The notes under the pieces: generated by a model | What the model was told of the DNA's origin: nothing | Databases searched by the model: none | What the model saw: only the letters and a program-made list of their open reading frames with translations | Shown here: one piece after another, positions 26,088-32,256 of the stretch | Numbering within the stretch: position 1 is the first letter of the stretch | Layout of the letters: the number at the start of each line of letters is the position of its first letter | Translations under genes and position numbers: made by a program | Origin: Halieaceae bacterium | GTDB lineage: Bacteria; Pseudomonadota; Gammaproteobacteria; Pseudomonadales; Halieaceae | DNA: 32,847 nt | Direction of reading: 5' to 3' | Assembly: GCA_902623175.1 (NCBI GenBank) | Contig: CACNSR010000021.1 | Location: 1 to 32,847, forward strand

Positions 26088-27548
26088 CTAAGGAATGCGA
26101 ATTCCGATAAAAAGAGGACGATTGCCCCTGATTATTCTTACGGGGATTTGACTGCCTGGCGACAATCCATCCTTTATGTTGGTGAGGTCCTCGATACTGC
26201 CAATCGCGCGCCTGCCAAGTCTCGTAAGCACATCTCCTGCTCGCACGCCTGCATCATCAGCTGGAGAATTCGGCTTCACCAAACTTACCAGTACTCCGCC
26301 GGATATTCTCGCCGCGTCCGTCTCCGTTAGCTTCATACCTAACACTGATAGAACCCCATCGGCGGACACGCTCTTATCGGCTCGCGCTACCCCGACTACA
26401 TCGAGATCACCCGCACTCTCAAGTTCACACTCAATTAGCACGGTCGCTTTATTCAAGGCGCGCGCTAATTCGGTTGTCGACATTGTGATGGCATTCGGTT
26501 CGACAGCTTCTATGTCTAAAGACTGCATCAAACTCTCTGCCACTGCTGCCTTCACGCCGAAGTTCGTTCCCTCTGGAACAGCGCCGTATCGCTCTAAGAA
26601 AAACTTCACGTTGAGCCCCGCGACGGCTACCGCGACAGCGTTACCCTCCTCATTGACTATTGGGCCACCGCTATTGCCCGGCTGAAGAGCGGCATCTATC
26701 TGAATATTTGAGAAGTTGTTATTCAGGCCGGAAACTGAGCTTACAATCCCTTTCGTAACCTTTATTGTTTTTGAAATGCTGGCGGTTGAAGAGAACGGGA
26801 AACCCGCTACGAATATCTCTTCGGCCAGCTCTGGACGAACTTTACCGATATGCAGTGCCCTATCCGGAGCAACGTTGGTTTCCAATATCGCTAAATCATT
26901 GACACTATCTGACGCTAAAACCGTTGCTGGCTTACGACGATTTTGTTGAACGAAGTTGACTGCACCACAGTCTCTAATGACATGGTCATTTGTGAGTAAA
27001 TGACCCTCTGAAGATATAAAAAAACCTGTCCCGACCGGCGATGGGCGAGGCGTCGAATTTTCTACCTCTGCCCGCGAGCTAGGATTACGGGGTGTTTTTG
27101 AAGGTGGCTGAGTCTGATTTTCTTGCCTCGCAATTTTCTGTTGCACTGCAATTTCAGTTTGCACTGAAATGGCATCTTGCAAATTAAAGTAATGCCCAAC
27201 TAATTTTCCGTTGCCCAGATCAGTGTGCCTATTCAGGCCAGAATCAAGGTAACAAAGATTACTTAGAGGTTGAGTTACCTCCTTAAAAAGGAAGACAGCC
27301 CGCCCAACAGGTGGTCTTATTAATTCCGTGCCCACTGCTCGGTTGTATGAATGATAAGAATTTGAGGAACCTGGATTACAAATAGATAGATTGTCGCCAC
27401 GGTTGGCTTTGCTTCGGTATAGAAAATCAATCTGCTGTTTAGTCATCCCCGGATCAGGGAACCAAGAAATTGACAGGGCGGGGGGCGTATATGCGCAACC
27501 AGCTCCCGTGACGAGCATTAACAACAGAATAACTAAATACTTAATCAT
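26088..27548 (-). CDS. HtrA/DegP-like serine protease with PDZ domain, probable lipoprotein
   Basis: 486 aa. A signal peptide ends in GAGC (Cys18), a loose lipobox, so membrane anchoring is likely but not certain. Residues 20-165 form an unrecognised domain with Cys pairs and a low-complexity linker. Then comes a trypsin-like S1C domain with H189 (TNDHV), D218 (VNDLAIL) and S293 (QPGNSGGP), all intact, and one PDZ domain at about 415-486 (SPADDAGVRAGDVLTRL). DegP-like proteases degrade or sense misfolded envelope proteins; cargo copies may instead process a specific partner. It lies in element A, reading against the integrase, with 91-aa and lipoprotein genes upstream. Confidence 0.85.
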   Translation of the reverse strand: MIKYLVILLLMLVTGAGCAYTPPALSISWFPDPGMTKQQIDFLYRSKANRGDNLSICNPGSSNSYHSYNRAVGTELIRPPVGRAVFLFKEVTQPLSNLCYLDSGLNRHTDLGNGKLVGHYFNLQDAISVQTEIAVQQKIARQENQTQPPSKTPRNPSSRAEVENSTPRPSPVGTGFFISSEGHLLTNDHVIRDCGAVNFVQQNRRKPATVLASDSVNDLAILETNVAPDRALHIGKVRPELAEEIFVAGFPFSSTASISKTIKVTKGIVSSVSGLNNNFSNIQIDAALQPGNSGGPIVNEEGNAVAVAVAGLNVKFFLERYGAVPEGTNFGVKAAVAESLMQSLDIEAVEPNAITMSTTELARALNKATVLIECELESAGDLDVVGVARADKSVSADGVLSVLGMKLTETDAARISGGVLVSLVKPNSPADDAGVRAGDVLTRLGRRAIGSIEDLTNIKDGLSPGSQIPVRIIRGNRPLFIGIRIP

Positions 27549-27654
27549 CTTCTTTTATTTGAGGCACTCACGGCCATTCTTCACCTGCATGCGACCTTGG
27601 TTGCCCAGTTTGCCAAATTGAATCGTTTGGCGACAGCCGTTTACTTTAAAACGC

Positions 27655-27930
27655 TTAATCACCCTCAGACATCGCACTCATGGCCCTCAGAGCCGCATAG
27701 GCGGTTCGTCTAGACTGAGCGACCTCCTCAGACATCATCGCAATAACTTGCCCTTGAATGGCTATGCACGTCTCTGGTGAGGTGTCCTCAAGACGCTTGG
27801 CAGTCTCTAACAATGATTTGATTACATGACTTTTACGGTGCGGAAACTTCAAAACTTCTGCGGTCAAAACGCCTCTCCAAATTGCTTGAGCCTTTTTTAG
27901 CAATAGCAGATTTGGTTGAGGAGTTGTCAA
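27655..27930 (-). CDS. Small island protein of about 91 aa, unknown function
   Basis: Mostly helical sequence (LLLLKKAQAIWRGVLTAEVL, then LLETAKRLEDTSPETCIAI, then SEEVAQSRRTAYAALRAMS). No domain recognised. No ATG exists; TTG at 27930 is the first usual start. The open frame continues 15 codons further up with a hydrophobic run (LLILICTCVTA) after AAGGAAAG, so an exported form with a non-standard or lost start is possible. A truncated copy of its 3' end lies at 25804-25910, showing that the gene travels with this element family. Confidence 0.5.
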   Translation of the reverse strand: MTTPQPNLLLLKKAQAIWRGVLTAEVLKFPHRKSHVIKSLLETAKRLEDTSPETCIAIQGQVIAMMSEEVAQSRRTAYAALRAMSAMSEGD

Positions 27931-28068
27931 GTGTTTCGCAGTAACACAGGTACAAATTAAGATCAGAAGCGCGCTTTCCTTCCGCTAACTAAAGATAAAA
28001 TTAATTGAACCCGGCGGTTGGACTACAACAAGAAAAAGTCGTGTGAAAGTGCTACGTAAAGTCGCCTT

Positions 28069-28452
28069 TTATATCTTCGTCTCTATCTCAAAATCTGCCA
28101 CCGCACACTGCAATAGATATTTTTTTGAGGGGCTATCTGCTGTTCCATAATAGAAGGTGAAATCAAGAGTTGTTCTATCTACATAATAATATGAACATTT
28201 GTAAACGCAGTCGCTGTGTCCTAAACGAAGCTCAATCATGTCTTGTTCTATTTCATCTCCAAGCGACCACTCTTGGGGCGTTCGGCCATAGTCTGTAATC
28301 CATATGCCTTCCTCTAGATCTATGTACAGTTTCATGGGGCTTTTAATGTGTTTTGGCAAGGGCTCCTTGCTCGTGCACTCTAACTTAGTCGGTCGCTCGC
28401 CAGCACATCCGTAGAATAGTGCAAGTGATACCACTAGAAGACAAAGCTTCAT
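28069..28452 (-). CDS. Small putative lipoprotein with cysteine pairs, unknown function
   Basis: 127 aa; the ATG at 28452 follows a strong AAGGGAGAA site. The signal peptide MKLCLLVVSLALFYGC could be a lipoprotein signal with Cys16, though FYGC is a loose lipobox. The mature part has LEC, a DCVYKC motif and a final LLQC. Its order of features (LEC, KLYIDLEEGIWITD, LDFTFYY, LQC) parallels the exported protein at 25383-25733, so the two may be distant relatives. Last gene of element A before its right end. Confidence 0.65.
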   Translation of the reverse strand: MKLCLLVVSLALFYGCAGERPTKLECTSKEPLPKHIKSPMKLYIDLEEGIWITDYGRTPQEWSLGDEIEQDMIELRLGHSDCVYKCSYYYVDRTTLDFTFYYGTADSPSKKYLLQCAVADFEIETKI

Positions 28453-28690
28453 CTTGTTTCTCCCTTCTCGCCTGTAAAGCTCATAACCTCACATGGTATT
28501 TCACAGAGAACCAATCCAAATCCAAAACTACTTTACACCCTCAACACCCCATCAAGTCCAACCAAGCCTATACATATCGGGAGGGGGCTATGGCGATCTG
28601 CCCCGCCCCTTCTTGACGGTGCTACATTCTCTGCTACATTCTGGGGCTTACGCGGGGTGATACAGCGTCGCAAGTCACTGATTTACATGG
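28453..28690. repeat. Right end of element A with short repeats
   Basis: No gene recognised. GCTACATTCT occurs twice in tandem (28621-28630 and 28633-28642) and resembles GCTACATCGG at the left end (22281-22290). GGGTGATACA (28655-28664) repeats the right arm of the left-end inverted repeat. Such spaced repeats near both ends are what integrase arm-binding sites look like. Confidence 0.45.
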
Positions 28691-28728
28691 GTTGGCGAAT
28701 ATGGGTTCAACTCCCGCCGCCTCCACCA
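28691..28728 (+). repeat. Attachment site copy 2 (decayed ssrA 3' end; junction of elements A and B)
   Basis: 38 bp aligned with 22166-22203 with six differences, all G or C in ssrA and A or T here; the last 26 bp differ only at 28709. Right border of element A and left border of element B. Confidence 0.85.
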
Positions 28729-28761
28729 AATTGAGAACCAGCAACATCCAAGAAAGTCCAG

Positions 28762-28787
28762 AAAACCCCGTTAATTCGGGGTTTTTT
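28762..28787 (+). terminator. Rho-independent terminator after att copy 2 (probable former ssrA terminator)
   Basis: AAAACCCCG (28762-28770), loop TTAATT, CGGGGTTTT (28777-28785) with a T-run: a perfect 9-bp stem. It lies 34 nt after an ssrA 3' end copy, where a tmRNA terminator should be, so it probably ended ssrA transcription before element A was inserted. Confidence 0.85.
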
Positions 28788-28832
28788 GTGTTTTGCTCAT
28801 CCATGCAGGTCCGAAGGCGTTTCGTGGAATCC

Positions 28833-28890
28833 GGGGGCATCTGGGGGCATAATTGGGGGCACACCCAATTAATTTCCGGAATATGCCCCC
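28833..28890. repeat. GGGGGCAT repeats at the left end of element B
   Basis: GGGGGCAT at 28833-28840 and 28843-28850, GGGGGCA at 28855-28861 and an inverted ATGCCCCC at 28883-28890. Two more direct copies lie at the other end of element B (31248-31267). They differ from the repeats of element A, suggesting arm-type sites for a different integrase. Confidence 0.6.
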
Positions 28891-28925
28891 AGAATGGCAC
28901 TATCGAATACCCAAGCCAGAAGGTA

Positions 28926-29054
28926 GTGCGGCTGACTTACGAATATCGTTGTGAGGTTTTTGCTAGCTTGGAACAGTACAAGCGGGGCGTTGAGAAGCGC
29001 CGAGAGACGGAGCAAACAATCATCGACAACGTGATGAGGGCAAACAAGATATAA
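28926..29054 (+). CDS. Possible very small protein in element B
   Basis: A 42-codon frame from GTG (28926) reads VRLTYEYRCEVFASLEQYKR and ends in NVMRANKI. The charged helical composition is protein-like and GAAGG precedes the start closely. The frame is open further upstream but has no better start and crosses att copy 2 and the terminator, so the longer version is not credible. Could be a remnant of the missing element B integrase or a chance frame. Confidence 0.2.
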   Translation: MRLTYEYRCEVFASLEQYKRGVEKRRETEQTIIDNVMRANKI

Positions 29055-29068
29055 CCCCAATTCCACCC

Positions 29069-29108
29069 CCTAATGTATCTGGGCGGTAACCATCACAATC
29101 ACAACGGC
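29069..29108 (+). repeat. 40-bp direct repeat, copy 1, flanking the FG-GAP gene
   Basis: Perfect 40-bp match to 31159-31198 (begins CCTAATGTATCTGGGCGG, ends CACAACGGC). It starts 14 bp after the small frame and ends 37 bp beyond the FG-GAP stop codon. The interval between copies contains just that one gene. Confidence 0.9.
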
Positions 29109-29144
29109 AAGCTTGACCATATATGCGTTGATACCAGCTCATTC

Positions 29145-31094
29145 TTAATCCGCATAATTACCTGCTTCTAGTTTCTTTTTCGCAGTCAGTGTGTAGAGCG
29201 TACTCTCATAAAAGCCGCCCTCGTTTAGTGTGTCGGCATCAGTCAACACGTAAGTGACGATGTCGATGTAGCCATCATCGTTGAGGTGCATTGGCGCGGC
29301 CCAAGGCATCCCCTGTACCTGCCAATGATCCCCATACCTTGGCGCCAAATATTTTGGCTCCACTGTAGGAAAAACTGTCGGGGGTACATCTGAAAAATAA
29401 CCGGTCCCATCGTTCAGCCATATTGAGGAAGATGCCTGTAAAGGGAAGTCGTCTTGAGGTGGTAAGGCGCTCCTTCGGTCAAAGATATCTATATGCCCAT
29501 CATTGTTGACATCCAAAAGAGTGACGAAACCCTCTCCATCAGGCGGTCTGTCACCCTCAAAGTAAATACTCTGATCTCCCAGCCTTTCATCACTTACATC
29601 GGAAAAATTCCCTTGGCCGTCATTTAGCAGCAGTTGCAGGTACCTTCCTTTGTAATAGGAATTCGCCCTCGTCTGCCCTACGACGATGTCGATATCCCCA
29701 TCATTATCAATGTCTGCAGCGGCCGCGTGGTTGTGTATCGTATTATCAACGTCGAACTTTCCATTTGGCAGGGTTATCACTTGCCTGTCAGAGAGATTTG
29801 ATTCACCTGCACTGATAAAAAGCTGGGTTGAGCTGTCAGGGGTAGATTGGAAAACAACTAAGTCACCAATTTCGTCGCCGTCAAAGTCAGCGATTAAGCT
29901 TGAGAGAATTCCGCCCGTACAACCACAGAGGGCATGCCACCTATCGCCGTGAGTGAAGTTTCCCTCGCCATCATTGATTAATATTCCCGGCCATTGCCAA
30001 GCGTCGATATCACCATCGCCGTCTATGTCCCCGGTCGCCATATAATGGGAACCCATATCAGGAAGAACAGCGCCGTTTTCTTGTCCCTCAATTTGATCGC
30101 TACGGTCATATAGCTTTCCATCAGGGCCGCTTAAGTAGAGGATGTATCGCTCAAAGACGGACTCCATATAGTTATGTGGTTCTCGAGATAGCGTCCCCAT
30201 TGCACCAACGAGAAAATCATCAAAACCGTCTCCGTTGAAATCTGTCACTGACAGGCGGTAACCGAAATCCATCCCCGCCGCGGCGCCCTCTGCGAAGATG
30301 CTATCTGACCTATATAGACCACCATTTTGGTCATTCAGAAAAATCGTTGGATAGACTTTTTGCTGCCTTACATAGCCATAAGGCATGCCCGATATTATTA
30401 GAATGTCCTCAAAACCATCGCGATTAAAATCGCCTTGGGCCGTGTTACCCGGGGCGTGATACGCGATTCCGCAGCCCATTCCACAAGAGTCACAGTCATC
30501 AAGAGTCGGGTAACACAACTTGGGCGTCTTTTCGTTAGTGAAGAAACTACCAAACCCGTAGTTCGATACTTCAAATTCTTCTGTATTCCCCGCAAGCTCC
30601 GTGTCAGCCTTTCTCGCGAATTGAGCTTTAATATACAAATTTTCGTCTACCGCCAGCGCTGACCATCCAACGGTGACTTGGCAAGTTGAATTAAGGCGAG
30701 TCTCGGGGCCGTTACAGATATCTCCAGACCAGCCCGCAAATTGGTAATCCTTGTCAGGAATGACCTCATAGGTTGCGCGCAGCACTTCCGTTAACGCTAC
30801 TTCGCACTCAGATTCGCACTCAAAGCCACTTGCTGTATTGACTACTTTTCCGCCAGCACCCACCGAGAAAGCCAATTTGTATTGAGGCGTAATTGAAGGG
30901 GAGTTGCCGCTTCTTATTTCCAGAATTGAGTCAAGTAAGCTGCTGAATATAGAGGTCACGGACTGTCGAGCGGCTTGAATTGAACCTCGCGAGTCTCTGG
31001 GTTCTTGAGCCTTAGCGTCGGCCCCGCCGTACCCTTGAGACACTACTAGAGCAACAGCCAAGGAAAAGGTGAAAACACCCCGCTTTGGACTCAT
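29145..31094 (-). CDS. Secreted FG-GAP/VCBS repeat protein
   Basis: 649 aa; the ATG at 31094 follows GGAGAG. A signal peptide (about residues 1-28, ending ADAKA) is followed by an InlB-B/bacterial-repeat domain at about 70-160 with four cysteines (FECESEC, DICNG, TCQV). Then come about seven FG-GAP blades forming a beta-propeller, each with a calcium loop such as DFNRDGFED, DFNGDGFDD, DIDGDGDID, DFDGDEIGD, DIDNDGDID and DVNNDGHID. A CDSCGMGC cluster precedes the first blade. Such propellers bind ligands or partners outside the cell; no catalytic site is visible. Only gene of element B, enclosed by 40-bp direct repeats. Confidence 0.88.
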   Translation of the reverse strand: MSPKRGVFTFSLAVALVVSQGYGGADAKAQEPRDSRGSIQAARQSVTSIFSSLLDSILEIRSGNSPSITPQYKLAFSVGAGGKVVNTASGFECESECEVALTEVLRATYEVIPDKDYQFAGWSGDICNGPETRLNSTCQVTVGWSALAVDENLYIKAQFARKADTELAGNTEEFEVSNYGFGSFFTNEKTPKLCYPTLDDCDSCGMGCGIAYHAPGNTAQGDFNRDGFEDILIISGMPYGYVRQQKVYPTIFLNDQNGGLYRSDSIFAEGAAAGMDFGYRLSVTDFNGDGFDDFLVGAMGTLSREPHNYMESVFERYILYLSGPDGKLYDRSDQIEGQENGAVLPDMGSHYMATGDIDGDGDIDAWQWPGILINDGEGNFTHGDRWHALCGCTGGILSSLIADFDGDEIGDLVVFQSTPDSSTQLFISAGESNLSDRQVITLPNGKFDVDNTIHNHAAAADIDNDGDIDIVVGQTRANSYYKGRYLQLLLNDGQGNFSDVSDERLGDQSIYFEGDRPPDGEGFVTLLDVNNDGHIDIFDRRSALPPQDDFPLQASSSIWLNDGTGYFSDVPPTVFPTVEPKYLAPRYGDHWQVQGMPWAAPMHLNDDGYIDIVTYVLTDADTLNEGGFYESTLYTLTAKKKLEAGNYAD

Positions 31095-31158
31095 CAGCCA
31101 GACTCTCCGTAGAGGCAGAGTAGGAGGCTACTGATAAACATTAGGATCGTAAAGGTTG

Positions 31159-31198
31159 CCTAATGTATCTGGGCGGTAACCATCACAATCACAACGGC
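31159..31198 (+). repeat. 40-bp direct repeat, copy 2, flanking the FG-GAP gene
   Basis: Identical to 29069-29108. It begins 65 bp upstream of the FG-GAP start codon, so the cassette between the copies would include the gene with its own promoter. Confidence 0.9.
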
Positions 31199-31247
31199 GG
31201 TTAGCACCCTACCCCGACAACATTAGAGGTAAAAAAATGTGACCGCT

Positions 31248-31267
31248 GGGGGCATATTTGGGGGCAT
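31248..31267. repeat. GGGGGCAT repeats at the right end of element B
   Basis: GGGGGCAT at 31248-31255 and 31260-31267, spaced 12 bp, matching the set at 28833-28890 and lying about 55-75 bp before att copy 3. Confidence 0.6.
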
Positions 31268-31321
31268 ATCAGCCAGTATTAGGCTGATTATCTGAATATA
31301 AACAATGTCTTATGGAGACTA

Positions 31322-31344
31322 TTCGTCTCCCGCCGCCTCCACCA
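31322..31344 (+). repeat. Attachment site copy 3 (ssrA 3' end; right end of element B)
   Basis: 23 bp equal to the last 23 bases of ssrA with one change (A to T at 31326). It is followed immediately by a second copy of the element A left end (TATTCAG onward). Confidence 0.85.
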
Positions 31345-31696
31345 TATTCAGGGCATCGCCATAACTTTCAACGAGTTGTGTGCGATGCGGCTGATTTTTT
31401 ATCACCCGGAGACATCAATTTGCTACCTCGGGTGATACATTTGGAGAACAATTCCTTATCTGACTTGCCGCGGCGGCGTCTTCTATTTCAGAGAAGAAGT
31501 GCCTCTGAAAATTAGATCTTTTGTAGGTCGCCGCGAAATAATACGGTCACTGGGTACACATGATCTGAAAGTTGCACGAAAGACAGTCATTGAAATGGCA
31601 GACGAGCTGGACAAGCTATTTTCAAAGATTCAGATAGGCGCTGAACTGCTGTCGCCCAGCGACTTGGCGGAGTTCTCCAACGCGTTCTGCGCATGA
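31345..31696 (+). pseudogene. Truncated left end and integrase start of a third element (element C)
   Basis: 31345-31694 matches 22204-22553 at roughly 90% identity, covering the leader, the inverted repeat and the first ~84 integrase codons. One extra base just after the TTG (31441) shifts the frame. The correct frame is readable from 31499 (PLKIRSFVGRREIIRSLGTHD ...) until similarity stops abruptly at 31694 and a TGA follows. Remnant of an older related insertion; not functional. Confidence 0.88.
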
Positions 31697-31703
31697 GCTG
31701 ACG

Positions 31704-32129
31704 CTACCGAATATATCCGTCTACTGGCAGCGTAAACCGATCTTGATCGGCCAGTTCTCTCGCTAGCCGCGAGAGGCATTTCCGCGCTTCCTCGACGTCA
31801 CTTCTCCGAGCGGGCCCAATAAGGGACATTTCCTCCATAAAGCGCACGCGGGCTCTAGACGACAGGCAGCCGAGAAAAGCGTTGCGGGTGTCCTTAGTGA
31901 CGCCTGCAAGCGCAAGCATCAGCATCTGAGCCTCAGCCTCGCGCACCAGCATTTGTAGGCTGCGGCTGTCTGCTTGCGCCAGGCGGTCAAACGGCAACAT
32001 CTCGTCCAAAATCTGTTGCGCCAGCCCTTCGTCGCGCTGCTTGAGATCCGTCGCGACCTCATCCGCTGTAGTGACTTTGAGGTGAGACAGGATCCCTGCG
32101 GCTGCAGCAACACCCCCTAATTTGATCAT
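31704..32129 (-). CDS. Stand-alone FliG C-terminal-like protein
   Basis: 141 aa. The ATG at 32129 has a near-perfect GGAGGAAGG site, so the short form is real. It begins at the point equivalent to the end of the FliG middle domain (LGGVAAAAGIL for GGVRAVAEIL), continues through FDRLAQADSRSLQMLVREA (armadillo part), and ends with the torque domain: LSSRARVRFMEEMSLIGPARRSDVEEA. Of the E. coli torque residues K264, R281, D288, D289 and R297, the equivalents are A, R, E, E and R, so most of the charge pattern is kept. The FliF-binding N-terminal domain is absent, and no flagellar gene is nearby. It may be an accessory rotor or dominant-negative protein, or an unrelated reuse of the fold. Confidence 0.65.
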   Translation of the reverse strand: MIKLGGVAAAAGILSHLKVTTADEVATDLKQRDEGLAQQILDEMLPFDRLAQADSRSLQMLVREAEAQMLMLALAGVTKDTRNAFLGCLSSRARVRFMEEMSLIGPARRSDVEEARKCLSRLARELADQDRFTLPVDGYIR

Positions 32130-32256
32130 CGCCTTCCTCCGTTCTGCTTCGATTAGACCAAACAAACCGCTTTTTTCAGCATTGTGTCATTTGTAGCCAC
32201 ATATTCGCTCGTTTGTTGGATGCTGGAATAGTTCATGAAATACCCACCAAATAATG

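Noticed and set aside
28703-28728. tRNA gene at the second and third ssrA 3' copies
   Set aside because: Only the T-arm and acceptor 3' strand are present; no matching 5' half exists nearby.
28833-28890. GGGGGCAT repeats as a CRISPR array
   Set aside because: Units are 8 bp, spacing is only 2-4 bp, one copy is inverted and no cas gene is present; they fit end or arm sites better.
28692-29054. A 120-codon gene on the plus strand
   Set aside because: It would cross att copy 2, a strong terminator and the GGGGGCAT repeats; only its last ~42 codons look protein-like.
29069-31198. 40-bp repeats as integron attC sites
   Set aside because: No RYYYAAC/GTTRRRY core pair and no imperfect palindrome were found, and there is no integron integrase.
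31445-31696. A functional second integrase or excisionase
   Set aside because: It is a frameshifted, truncated copy of the element A integrase start that ends abruptly at 31694.
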